A DNA stretch of 64,000 nucleotides from Empedobacter stercoris (GTDB lineage Bacteria > Bacteroidota > Bacteroidia > Flavobacteriales > Weeksellaceae), in contig NZ_CP104209.1 in NCBI RefSeq assembly GCF_025244765.1, forward strand, positions 1,054,001-1,118,000, in the 5' to 3' direction. A program made the translations under genes and the position numbers. Within the stretch, counting starts at the first letter, position 1. Each line of letters starts with the position of its first letter. The notes beneath the pieces were generated by a model. That model saw only the letters and a list, made by a program, of their open reading frames with translations. It was not told where the DNA came from and did not search any database. This document shows positions 41,748 through 49,828 of this stretch, one piece after another.

Positions 41748-42326
41748 TTACATTTTTTCTTCAACAAATTCAATCGAGTTTTCTCCTAACCAATCAATTC
41801 TAACCAACGATTCAACACGAATTCCTTGATCTATTAATCGATTTCGTCCTTCTTGAAAAGATTTTTCAATGATAAATCCCATTCCCAAAAGATTTGCTCC
41901 AGATTGTTTGATTAAATCTTTTACACCTAATGCTGCATTTCCATTTGCTAAAAAATCATCGATAAAAATTACATTATCGTCTTCATTTAAATATTGATTA
42001 CTTACACATACATCGTACGTTCTGTCTTTTGTAAAAGAGTAAACTTGCGTAGAATAAAAATCTTGCATTGTTTTTGGTTTGGATTTTTTCACAAAAACAA
42101 CAGGTAATTCTAGTGCTAAACCAACCAATATAGAAGGTGCTATACCACTTGCTTCGATGGTAATAATCTTGTTAATTTTAAGATCAGAGAAACGTTGAAC
42201 AAATTCTGAAGCGATAGCTTTCATCAAAATAGGATCCATTTGATGATTGATAAAACTATCTACTTTTAAAATTCCACCTTCGAAACTTTTTCCATCCTTC
42301 AGAATTCTTTCTTTTAAAAGTTCCAT
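41748..42326 (-). CDS. xpt: Xanthine phosphoribosyltransferase
   Basis: This 192-residue cytosolic enzyme makes XMP from xanthine and PRPP (purine salvage). It has the phosphoribosyltransferase fold with the PRPP loop [16 protein letters not shown] and an upstream ASGIAPS segment. I start at the internal ATG at 42326 ([12 protein letters not shown]), since 192 residues is the family length and the longer frame runs into the guaA terminator. It lies downstream of guaA on the same strand, so XMP from Xpt can feed GuaA directly. Confidence 0.9.
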   Translation of the reverse strand: MELLKERILKDGKSFEGGILKVDSFINHQMDPILMKAIASEFVQRFSDLKINKIITIEASGIAPSILVGLALELPVVFVKKSKPKTMQDFYSTQVYSFTKDRTYDVCVSNQYLNEDDNVIFIDDFLANGNAALGVKDLIKQSGANLLGMGFIIEKSFQEGRNRLIDQGIRVESLVRIDWLGENSIEFVEEKM

Positions 42327-42351
42327 TTTAATATTAGTTTTTATAGTGTAC

Positions 42352-42378
42352 AAAAAAGTCAGCACTATGGCTGACTTT
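42352..42378 (-). terminator. Intrinsic terminator of guaA
   Basis: AAAGTCAGC (42355-42363) pairs with GCTGACTTT (42370-42378) around six bases. Reading leftwards it ends in a run of T (A at 42352-42357 on the plus strand). It partly separates guaA from xpt. Confidence 0.8.
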
Positions 42379-42392
42379 ATATAATAATTCGT

Positions 42393-43925
42393 TTATTCCC
42401 ACTCAATAGTTGCTGGTGGTTTTGAACTGATATCGTAGGCTACACGGTTAATTCCTTTCACCTCGTTGATGATTCTATTCGAAACGATTTCTAAGAATTC
42501 GTAAGGTAATTTTGACCATGTTGCTGTCATAAAATCGATTGTATTAGCTGAACGAACAACTGCTGTATATTCGTACGTACGCTCATCTCCCATTACACCA
42601 ACCGATTTCACAGGCAATAATACAACGAAAGCTTGAGAAACTTCGTCGTATAAATTATGTGCATAAAGCTCATCAATAAAAATTTGATCAGCTTCTTGTA
42701 AAATACGTACTTTCTCTTCATCTACTTCACCTAAAACACGGATACCTAAACCTGGTCCTGGGAAAGGATGACGGTAAACTAATTCGCGAGGAATACCTAA
42801 TTCTACTCCAACTTTACGCACCTCATCTTTAAATAATTCGCGTAATGGTTCTAATAATTGAAGTTTCATATCTTCTGGTAAACCACCTACATTGTGGTGT
42901 GATTTAATCGTTGCAGAAGGACCTTTTACAGATTGTGATTCGATTACATCAGGATAGATAGTTCCTTGCGCTAAGAAAGAAGCATCATCAAATTTCTTCG
43001 ATTCTTCATCAAAAACGGCAATAAAATCGTGTCCAATCGATTTACGTTTGGCTTCTGGTTCTTCAATTCCTTTCAAGTTAGATAAAAAGCGATCCGCAGC
43101 ATCTACCATTTTGATGTTCATGTTGAAGTGTTTTCCATAATTTTCCATTACTTTTTTCCCTTCATCCTTACGTAATAAACCTGTATCAACAAAAATACAA
43201 GTTAATTGATCACCAATTGCACGATGAATTAAAACCGCAGCTACAGAAGAATCTACTCCTCCCGAAAGACCTAAAATCACTTTTTTATCACCAACTACTT
43301 CTTTTATACGAGCAATTTCTGTTTCGATAAAATCTTTTAAAACCCAATTCTTTTCAGCCTGACAAATATTGAAAACAAAGTTTTCTAACATTGTTGAACC
43401 ATATTCTGAATGTGTAACTTCTGGGTGAAATTGTACCGCAAAGATCTGACGTTCTTCATTAGCAATTGCTGCTATATCGATGTTTGATTTTCCTGAAACT
43501 GTAAATCCAATTGGCGCATTTATGACTTCGTCAAAGTGGCTCATCCAAACTGTAGATTGTTCTGGAACTCCTGTAAATAAGCTGTTTTGAGCTAAAACAG
43601 TTAATTCAGACTTTCCATATTCTCCTTTTTCTCCTTTTTTAACTTCACCTCCTAATAAGTGAGAAATCAATTGCATTCCATAGCAAATTCCTAATACAGG
43701 AACGCCTAATTCGAATAATTCTTTTTCTACCAAAGCAGCTTCATCTCCAAAAACTGAAGAAGGACCTCCTGATAAAATAATTCCTTTTGGATTGTGTTTT
43801 TTGATTTCTTCGATTGAAGTGTTGTAGGGAATAATTTCTGTGTAAACTCCAAATTCTCGAATTCGGCGCGCGATTAATTGATTGTATTGCGAGCCAAAAT
43901 CTAAAATAATAATTCCTTGCGTCAT
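42393..43925 (-). CDS. guaA: GMP synthase (glutamine-hydrolysing)
   Basis: This 510-residue enzyme converts XMP, ATP and glutamine to GMP. The N-terminal class I glutaminase has C81 in GICYGMQL with H167 and E169 of FHPEV. The ATP-pyrophosphatase has the SGGVDSS loop (221-227), and the C-terminal dimer domain ends KPPATIEWE. Length and motifs are complete. It is the first gene of a minus-strand purine pair with xpt. A -7 box lies 17 bp upstream of the ATG. Confidence 0.97.
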   Translation of the reverse strand: MTQGIIILDFGSQYNQLIARRIREFGVYTEIIPYNTSIEEIKKHNPKGIILSGGPSSVFGDEAALVEKELFELGVPVLGICYGMQLISHLLGGEVKKGEKGEYGKSELTVLAQNSLFTGVPEQSTVWMSHFDEVINAPIGFTVSGKSNIDIAAIANEERQIFAVQFHPEVTHSEYGSTMLENFVFNICQAEKNWVLKDFIETEIARIKEVVGDKKVILGLSGGVDSSVAAVLIHRAIGDQLTCIFVDTGLLRKDEGKKVMENYGKHFNMNIKMVDAADRFLSNLKGIEEPEAKRKSIGHDFIAVFDEESKKFDDASFLAQGTIYPDVIESQSVKGPSATIKSHHNVGGLPEDMKLQLLEPLRELFKDEVRKVGVELGIPRELVYRHPFPGPGLGIRVLGEVDEEKVRILQEADQIFIDELYAHNLYDEVSQAFVVLLPVKSVGVMGDERTYEYTAVVRSANTIDFMTATWSKLPYEFLEIVSNRIINEVKGINRVAYDISSKPPATIEWE

Positions 43926-43941
43926 TGTGTTTGTCTTTGTG

Positions 43942-43949
43942 CAAAATTA
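43942..43949 (-). promoter_or_regulatory. -7 promoter element of guaA
   Basis: On the minus strand the sequence is TAATTTTG, an exact TAnnTTTG match, 17 bp before the guaA ATG. No clear -33 TTTG was found. Confidence 0.5.
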
Positions 43950-44065
43950 AGCGAATTTCGGTTGAATCCCAATTTTATTCGCTTCATTTTTTCTGCTTTT
44001 CGATAGATTTTGAAAGTTTAATTTTAACTTAATATGATCCTAACTTTAAAATCAATTTATCGAAA

Positions 44066-44073
44066 TATTTTTG
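44066..44073 (+). promoter_or_regulatory. -7 promoter element of the glycerophosphodiesterase gene
   Basis: TATTTTTG matches TAnnTTTG exactly and lies 20 bp before the ATG at 44093. The -33 region is weak. Confidence 0.45.
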
Positions 44074-44092
44074 TTGAGAGAAATAATTCATC

Positions 44093-44848
44093 ATGAAAAA
44101 AATTATATTTACTGCCTTAACAACCTTTATGTTCGCAAATATGGCAAATGCGCAAAAAATAATCGCTCATCGTGGTTATTGGGATACTGAAAACAATGCA
44201 AAAAATTCAATTCAATCTTTAAAATCTGCACAAGAAATTAATGTTTACGGTTCTGAATTTGACGTGTTGATTAGTGCTGATGATGTTTTGATGGTAAATC
44301 ACGATGATCATTACCAAGGCTATACAATTGAGACGACAAACTCTACTGTTTTAAAAACGTTGAAATTGGCTAACAACGAAAATATGCCAACTTTGGAAGA
44401 ATATATTGAACAAGGAAAAAAGAATAAAAATGTTAAATTAATTTTCGAATTAAAACCTCATTCATCCAAAGAAAATGAAAATCGTGCTGTAAAAAAAGCA
44501 GTTGAATTGATCAAAACACATCAAATTGAAGACCAAATTGAAATCATTTCTTTTAGTCAAAATATTTGTGATGAATTTAAACGTTTAGCGCCTGAACATC
44601 ATGTTTCTTACCTAAATGGTGATTTATCTCCTAAAGAAATAAAAGAAAAAGGTTGGAATGGAATTGATTACAATTACAAGGTTTTTCAGAAAAATCCGAA
44701 TTGGGTAAAAGAAGCACAAGCATTGGGATTATTGGTGAATGTTTGGACAGTTAACCAACCCAAAGTCATGCAAGAAATGATTGATTTGAAAGTAGATTAT
44801 ATCACTACTGACAAACCGTTGATTTTAAAAGAGCTTTTGACGAAATAA
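44093..44848 (+). CDS. Exported glycerophosphodiester phosphodiesterase
   Basis: This 251-residue GDPD-family enzyme releases glycerol-3-phosphate and an alcohol from deacylated phospholipids. A signal peptide (1-20, ending ANA) sends it to the periplasm or outside. The GDPD residues are visible: H26 and R27 in IAHRGYW, E55 and D57 in GSEFDV, and H70 in NHDD. The short GDPD insertion follows. It resembles UgpQ in length but is exported, so it should act in phosphate or lipid scavenging. It is a monocistronic gene, closed by a 32-bp palindromic terminator. Confidence 0.88.
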   Translation: MKKIIFTALTTFMFANMANAQKIIAHRGYWDTENNAKNSIQSLKSAQEINVYGSEFDVLISADDVLMVNHDDHYQGYTIETTNSTVLKTLKLANNENMPTLEEYIEQGKKNKNVKLIFELKPHSSKENENRAVKKAVELIKTHQIEDQIEIISFSQNICDEFKRLAPEHHVSYLNGDLSPKEIKEKGWNGIDYNYKVFQKNPNWVKEAQALGLLVNVWTVNQPKVMQEMIDLKVDYITTDKPLILKELLTK

Positions 44849-44911
44849 TTTAAATTCTTTAAAATCACTAAGAATTAGAAAAAATTTCTGCTGTTAAAAT
44901 TTATTGGAAAC

Positions 44912-44943
44912 AAAAAAGAGAAGTTAATTAACTTCTCTTTTTT
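44912..44943. terminator. Perfect 32-bp palindromic bidirectional terminator
   Basis: Six A, GAGAAGTTAA and the mirrored complement ending in six T form an uninterrupted dyad that serves the glycerophosphodiesterase gene and the convergent mtgA. Confidence 0.85.
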
Positions 44944-44944
44944 A

Positions 44945-45616
44945 TTATTCTCCTAAAACTTTTTCTAAATCAGCACTTCCTTGTATATTTCGCATCTGAC
45001 GCTCGATATGACTGGCGCGTCTACTGATAAAAGACGAAGGCGGATTGACATTATATTTTCGTGGCAATGGTAAAGCTGCTGCAATACGAGCTGCTTCGTT
45101 CTTCGTTAAATCTTTCGCAGGTTTATTAAAATAATATTCTGATGCAGCTTCAACTCCAAAAACACCAATTCCCATTTCAGAAGTATTCAAATACATTTCT
45201 AAAATACGCTGTTTACCCCAAATTTTTTCAATCATAAATGTAAAATACACTTCCAATCCTTTTCTCAACCAAGAACGACCTTGCCACAAGAAAACATTCT
45301 TTGCAACTTGTTGAGAAATCGTAGAACCTCCACGAAGTTTTTTTCCTTCTTTGTTTTTTTCGATTGCTTTTTGTATTCCGTCCATATCAAATCCATTGTG
45401 AACAGGAAATTTTTGATCTTCAGAACCAATTACTGCTAATTTAATATTACGTCCCATTTCGTTGTACGAAATATAATCGCGCTTAAATTTTCCTTGTTCT
45501 ATTCCTTGTTGAACTTGTGTGATGGTAAAAGGAGGGTTAATCCATTTTAAAACAACGATGTAAACAAGATGTATTACAAAAAGATAAAGTATAACTTTAC
45601 GTATAAATTTGAACAT
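44945..45616 (-). CDS. mtgA: Monofunctional peptidoglycan glycosyltransferase
   Basis: This 223-residue GT51 enzyme polymerises lipid II into glycan strands. There is one N-terminal membrane span (about 8-25). The catalytic Glu is E66 in VIGSEDQKF, followed by RGGSTISQQVAKN (motif 2), WGKQRILEMYLN and GVEAASEYYF. There is no transpeptidase domain. The -7 box TAACTTTG (minus strand, 45640-45647) lies 24 bp upstream. Its 5' flank abuts the Rhs-related repeat. Confidence 0.93.
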   Translation of the reverse strand: MFKFIRKVILYLFVIHLVYIVVLKWINPPFTITQVQQGIEQGKFKRDYISYNEMGRNIKLAVIGSEDQKFPVHNGFDMDGIQKAIEKNKEGKKLRGGSTISQQVAKNVFLWQGRSWLRKGLEVYFTFMIEKIWGKQRILEMYLNTSEMGIGVFGVEAASEYYFNKPAKDLTKNEAARIAAALPLPRKYNVNPPSSFISRRASHIERQMRNIQGSADLEKVLGE

Positions 45617-45625
45617 ATTTTTACC

Positions 45626-45697
45626 TTAAATTACAAAAGCAAAGTTATAGGATTTATTGAATTTTGGAAAAATTTTTCTATCGAATTCGTCTGTCAT
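45626..45697 (-). pseudogene. Remnant of a duplicated Rhs-linked small gene (23 residues)
   Basis: The 149-bp repeat carries an upstream region plus the start ATGACAGACG. Here the frame after MTD diverges and stops after 23 codons, whereas the other copy (46493-46641) continues into the 80-residue gene. It is best read as the truncated end of a duplicated tip gene. Confidence 0.45.
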
Positions 45698-45836
45698 CTT
45701 TTTTAACTTTACTCACTTTGTAAATCGATTTATTAATGAGAATAATGCTATCTTCATTAAAGAATTTAAGCCTTTACTAAAACTTTATAAAATAACAAAA
45801 AGCAAACAAACATTTGCCTTTTGTGTTATTGTGAAT
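45688..45836 (-). repeat. 149-bp direct repeat, copy A (Rhs locus)
   Basis: Positions 45688-45836 match 46493-46641 with only three differences (near 45752, 45773 and 45825). Each copy holds, read on the minus strand, a terminator-like stem (GGCAAATG...TTTGCTTTT), an AT-rich spacer and the first codons MTD. The near identity points to recent duplication or gene conversion. Confidence 0.9.
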
Positions 45837-45856
45837 ATTGGGTTGTAATAATTCCC

Positions 45857-46258
45857 CTAATCATTCAAAAAATTTAAGTCTTCTGAATCTATAAAATTAG
45901 GAGGAGTTGTCCAAATAGTATCTTTATTTAAATATTCTTCAGGGATAATTGTGTTTTCAAACAGAAAAGATTCTGATATTCTATTCTTATTAAACATTAT
46001 TAAAACATTACTGTTTTTTTCTTTCTTTTGTTTATAAGTTGCTGAACTACCATTATATTTAATGTTGTTTATTATATACTCATAATAATAGACATTACTT
46101 CTCGTTGAACCTTCTATATCTTTTATAATTCCAATTGTAAAAGATGAATTCCTGTACACCTTTGAAGCTTTTAAAGAATTGTATTTACCTATTGAGATTA
46201 ATATTAATATGAAAATTAATAATAAAGAAATTACTGTTAATACTTTTTTCTTATTCAT
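45857..46258 (-). CDS. Putative membrane-anchored immunity-type protein
   Basis: The 133-residue product has one N-terminal membrane helix (about 7-24) and a strand-rich exterior domain (about 35-125). It starts one base after the stop of the 80-residue tip gene, the standard place for the immunity partner of a polymorphic toxin. No immunity family is recognised. Its 3' end lies next to repeat copy A. Confidence 0.5.
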   Translation of the reverse strand: MNKKKVLTVISLLLIFILILISIGKYNSLKASKVYRNSSFTIGIIKDIEGSTRSNVYYYEYIINNIKYNGSSATYKQKKEKNSNVLIMFNKNRISESFLFENTIIPEEYLNKDTIWTTPPNFIDSEDLNFLND

Positions 46259-46259
46259 T

Positions 46260-46502
46260 TTATTTTTTAGAATTTTCAGTTATCATTTGAGATTGTAGTT
46301 TATTATGAAAAGATTGTAAACCTTCATTAATCAGAGGAGATGCTTTATCTCCTAAAACACTTTTTCCTTCACCTAATTTCCCTAAACCATTCCCAATATA
46401 TCCAGTACCTATTTTTAATGACTCTGTCATAAGGAATTCTGTTGAAATTAAGTCACTAAATTTAAGTTCATTGTTTAATAAATTTTGAGAAACGTCTGTC
46501 AT
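46260..46502 (-). CDS. Orphan small protein at an Rhs locus, possible toxin-tip fragment
   Basis: The 80-residue product (MTDVSQNLLNNELKFSD) has a Gly/Lys-rich middle (GNGLGKLGEGKSVLGDK) and a helical end. Its first three codons and upstream DNA lie in the 149-bp repeat. Its size is too small for an intact toxin domain, so it looks like the C-terminal remnant of a swapped Rhs tip. The neighbouring gene would be its immunity protein. Confidence 0.45.
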   Translation of the reverse strand: MTDVSQNLLNNELKFSDLISTEFLMTESLKIGTGYIGNGLGKLGEGKSVLGDKASPLINEGLQSFHNKLQSQMITENSKK

Positions 46503-46641
46503 CTTTTTTAACTTTACTCACTTTGTAAATCGATTTATTAATGAGAATAATGCTACCTTCATTAAAGAATTTAAGCTTTTACTAAAACTTTATAAAATAA
46601 CAAAAAGCAAACAAACATTTGCCTTTTGTTTTATTGTGAAT
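46493..46641 (-). repeat. 149-bp direct repeat, copy B (Rhs locus)
   Basis: Partner of 45688-45836. It lies between the genes 46680-47108 and 46260-46502 and supplies the terminator of the first and the start region of the second. Beyond 46641 the two copies lose identity but keep a similar TTGT..AATAA pattern. Confidence 0.9.
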
Positions 46642-46679
46642 TAATGCGTTGTGTAATAACAACACATTTGGAACACTAC

Positions 46680-47108
46680 CTACCAATTTAAATTTTGAAT
46701 ATTTTGAAAATCTTTTAAACAATCTAATTTTATTAATTTTCCATTACTTTTCACATAACATTTGTTAGAGTTTTCTAATTTAATAATAGTATCACCAATA
46801 TTAACGGTTTTATATAATTCGTTTGTAGGTATTATTATTTTTATAATACCATATTGGTTTAAAACAGGTTTTTTAAATGCTTCTTCTGAGTTTAGTTTTA
46901 ATAAATAATCGTCAATTTTAGTATTACTTTCTACAAGAAATAAAGAATACACTCTATTTTCATTTTTATAAGCGACTTTTAATTCAAATCTTTCAATTAG
47001 ATTATTTACTTTCTTTATTTCAGTCCTTTCATTTAAGGAATTTTGAAAAAAATAAATAAAAGAAATAACAATGATCACAACAATTAATGGTAATATATAC
47101 TTATTCAT
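46680..47108 (-). CDS. Putative membrane-anchored immunity-type protein (Rhs partner)
   Basis: The 142-residue product has one N-terminal membrane helix (about 5-22) and a strand-rich periplasmic domain ending LDCLKDFQNIQNLNW. It starts three bases after the stop of the Rhs C-terminal gene. Placement directly after an Rhs tip, with membrane anchoring, is typical of immunity proteins against toxins delivered to the periplasm or membrane. No family is recognised. Confidence 0.5.
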   Translation of the reverse strand: MNKYILPLIVVIIVISFIYFFQNSLNERTEIKKVNNLIERFELKVAYKNENRVYSLFLVESNTKIDDYLLKLNSEEAFKKPVLNQYGIIKIIIPTNELYKTVNIGDTIIKLENSNKCYVKSNGKLIKLDCLKDFQNIQNLNW

Positions 47109-47111
47109 ATT

Positions 47112-47939
47112 TTATAATTTTTTAGTAACTCCAAAACTTACACTGGCTCCACCTTTTAACTGAGGAGGACCATAAGCTCCACCAAAACTATACCCCCTCC
47201 ATGTTTGCTCATAGTTTTCAGTATATACTTTTCCCATTCCAGGGTATAATTCAGGTTGATTATCATTTAGGTTATTTCCCCAAAAATATTGTCCTGAAAT
47301 AACTCCTATTCCAATATTGTATGACTGAGTATTTCCTTCAAAATCTGAAAAATTCATATTAGAATCACCTTTACTTCCGATAAAATCACCTGCAAAAGCA
47401 CTAACACCAACTCCAGCTGATAGACCTATATTAGCAGTTGCATTTGCAAAAAAACTATATTCTCCCTTATTTTCTCCATCAAGAAATACTGCAAATTGAA
47501 CACCTGCACTAGCTCCCATTCCTACTGTAAATTCGGCACCAATATTAACACCTATTACATCAACATCAAAACTTTCCGAATTCTGCTTATCTAATTCATT
47601 GTTTATATTTATATTCAAATCATTAGGAGCATCCACATTTTGTAAATAATAATCTATTTCTACTGAATTTGTATAATATGTAGCTAATAAATTACCATCT
47701 ACATCTCTTATTCTAATATCCTCAGGAGCCATCCCATCGGGATCTATGAAGAAAACAGGATTATTAAAAGCGTAGTTGTAAGGCGAGTGGCGACGCATTT
47801 TTTCCGCTAATGGATCTATGTTGAACCAACGCCCAATAGCTGGATCGTAATTACGTGCGCCGTAGTCGTATAAGTTTAGGTTTAATTCGTCTTGTAGTTC
47901 TTTACCGTTGTATTTGTACTTATAACAATTCATCATCAT
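47112..47939 (-). CDS. Orphan Rhs core C-terminal region with variable tip
   Basis: Residues about 5-70 are the conserved end of an Rhs core: [49 protein letters not shown] and IDPDGM. A full Rhs protein would have over a thousand residues before this point, so the gene is an orphan 3' module beginning at ATGATGATG. The tip (about 75-275) is strand- and Gly-rich ([32 protein letters not shown]), looks like a membrane-barrel or pore shape rather than a known nuclease, and ends FGVTKKL. Rhs proteins act in contact killing; this displaced tip may be a reservoir for recombination. Confidence 0.7.
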   Translation of the reverse strand: MMMNCYKYKYNGKELQDELNLNLYDYGARNYDPAIGRWFNIDPLAEKMRRHSPYNYAFNNPVFFIDPDGMAPEDIRIRDVDGNLLATYYTNSVEIDYYLQNVDAPNDLNININNELDKQNSESFDVDVIGVNIGAEFTVGMGASAGVQFAVFLDGENKGEYSFFANATANIGLSAGVGVSAFAGDFIGSKGDSNMNFSDFEGNTQSYNIGIGVISGQYFWGNNLNDNQPELYPGMGKVYTENYEQTWRGYSFGGAYGPPQLKGGASVSFGVTKKL

Positions 47940-47966
47940 AAATATAAAAAAATACTAATTACAAAA

Positions 47967-47990
47967 AAAGCTCAATCGAAATTGAGCTTT
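47967..47990 (-). terminator. Intrinsic terminator of the glutamate-synthase-like gene
   Basis: AAAGCTCAAT (47967-47976) pairs with ATTGAGCTTT (47981-47990) around CGAA; the T-run is on the minus strand (A at 47963-47969). Confidence 0.85.
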
Positions 47991-48012
47991 AAAAATATTT
48001 TTTTGAGTTTGA

Positions 48013-49596
48013 TTAATTCACCTTGCTCATTGTACGAACTCTAATTTCTTGTAAAACTTCTTCTACAGACATGCCAACATATGCACCTTCTTCTACAATT
48101 GGGTATAATTGGTCATAAGACATAATACGTGTATTGTCGATACGTAAATTAACATGAGAACGGTTAAAATCTCTATGCGATTTAACACCTGTTGCAGAAA
48201 TTAATTCAGATAAAATATGCATTGTTTTCTTGTGGAAATTATACATACGCGTTGCTTTATCTTCTACATCTAATCCCTTCATCAATTCACGATCTTGTGT
48301 TGCCACACCAACAGGACAAGTATTTGTGTTACATTGTAACGCTTGAATACAACCTACAGCCATCATCATGGCACGAGCAGAATAAACCAAATCAGCACCA
48401 ATCGCCATAGCGCGTGCAATATGGAAAGAAGAAATTATTTTTCCTGAAGCGACCACACGAATATCTTTTTTAAGACCATAACCACGTAATGTATCAACCG
48501 CAAAAGCTAAACCATCTAATAATGGCATACCCAAAGAGTTAGAAAACTCTACAGGCGCAGCTCCTGTTCCTCCTTCTCCACCATCAATTGCGATATAATC
48601 TGGCTTAATACCTGTTTTGATCATTGCTTCACAAATCTCGATAAATTCACGTTTGATCCCAATACATAATTTGAAACCAACTGGTTTTCCTCCAGATAAA
48701 TCTCTCAATTGTTTGATGAAATGTAACATCCCTTCAGCATCAGAGAAAGCCGAGTGAGATGGAGGTGAATCTACAGTCGTATAAGGTTCTACAGCACGAA
48801 TTGCTGCAATTTCTGGTGTATTTTTATTTGCTGGTAAAATTCCTCCGTGCCCTGGTTTAGCACCTTGAGAAATTTTCAATTCAATCATTTTTACATTTGG
48901 TAAACTTGCGCGCTCTACATATTTATCAGGGTCAAATCCTCCATCTTTTGCACGACATCCAAAATATCCTGTACCAATTTGCCAAATTAAATCTCCACCT
49001 GGTTGTAAGTGATAAGGAGAAATTCCTCCTTCACCTGTATTGTGAGCAAAGTTTCCTAATTTTGCACCTTTGTTCATTGCTAACACAGCATTTTCACTTA
49101 ATGATCCGAAAGACATGGCAGAAATGTTCAATAAACTTGCTAAATAAGGCTGCTTACATTCACTTCCTCCAACTTTAACACGTGGATCATCTGCATGTTT
49201 AATTTTACCTGCATACATCGAATGGTTTAACCATTCATATCCTGGTTCGTAAACATCTAATTGCGTTCCGAAAGGCACCGTATCAATTACATTTTTTGCA
49301 CGACGATAAACCATACTACGCATCAAACGGTCGATCGGTTTTCCTTCTGTATCCGTTTCTACAAAATATTGCATGATTTCTGGACGAATACTTTCCAATA
49401 AATAACGGCCATGTCCTACAATAGGAAAGTTTCTTCTAATAGCATGTTTTGTTTGCGTAATGTCAGCAATTCCTAAAGCAATTAAAGGAAGAATAATTAT
49501 TAAAGACCAAAGAATTCCTGGCCAAAAATAAGAGATTACTCCAATTGCAACAAGAGTAATGATAGATCCTACTACGAAAAGTTGTCTTACTTTCAT
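48013..49596 (-). CDS. FMN-binding glutamate-synthase-family protein with membrane anchor
   Basis: This 527-residue protein is homologous to the synthase (FMN) domain of glutamate synthase. Two N-terminal membrane helices (about 8-24 and 27-45) anchor it. The rest has the TIM barrel with SAMSFGSLSENAV, GEGGISPYHL, GAKPGHGGILP, the IDGGEGGTGAAP phosphate-binding motif, and CIQALQCNTNTCPVG, the C-x5-C-x4-C site for a 3Fe-4S cluster. There is no glutaminase domain, so glutamine is not its ammonia source. The substrate is unknown. A minus-strand TATATTTG -7 box (49636-49643) lies about 40 bp upstream. Confidence 0.88.
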   Translation of the reverse strand: MKVRQLFVVGSIITLVAIGVISYFWPGILWSLIIILPLIALGIADITQTKHAIRRNFPIVGHGRYLLESIRPEIMQYFVETDTEGKPIDRLMRSMVYRRAKNVIDTVPFGTQLDVYEPGYEWLNHSMYAGKIKHADDPRVKVGGSECKQPYLASLLNISAMSFGSLSENAVLAMNKGAKLGNFAHNTGEGGISPYHLQPGGDLIWQIGTGYFGCRAKDGGFDPDKYVERASLPNVKMIELKISQGAKPGHGGILPANKNTPEIAAIRAVEPYTTVDSPPSHSAFSDAEGMLHFIKQLRDLSGGKPVGFKLCIGIKREFIEICEAMIKTGIKPDYIAIDGGEGGTGAAPVEFSNSLGMPLLDGLAFAVDTLRGYGLKKDIRVVASGKIISSFHIARAMAIGADLVYSARAMMMAVGCIQALQCNTNTCPVGVATQDRELMKGLDVEDKATRMYNFHKKTMHILSELISATGVKSHRDFNRSHVNLRIDNTRIMSYDQLYPIVEEGAYVGMSVEEVLQEIRVRTMSKVN

Positions 49597-49635
49597 AAGT
49601 AAAAATTTAAATGATTTTGATTAAAAATTTGCTGT

Positions 49636-49643
49636 CAAATATA
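49636..49643 (-). promoter_or_regulatory. -7 promoter element of the glutamate-synthase-like gene
   Basis: TATATTTG on the minus strand matches TAnnTTTG exactly, about 40 bp before the ATG at 49596. No good -33 box was seen. Confidence 0.4.
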
Positions 49644-49828
49644 TCTAAAAAAACTCGGTTTTATCGCTTAAATTCTGAAATAATTTGTTTTAAAATATTG
49701 ATTTCAAACGTTAGAGAAAATTGCTTATTTCAAATAAGCTAACAATTATCGAATGTCGTGAAATAAAATGAAATATTATTCAATTTTTATTAAAAGATAT
49801 TCAATCTTTCTATGAAAAGTTAAACGAA

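Noticed and set aside
41748-42380. Purine riboswitch in front of xpt
   Set aside because: The leader holds only the guaA terminator hairpin; the conserved three-way-junction sequence of purine riboswitches is absent.
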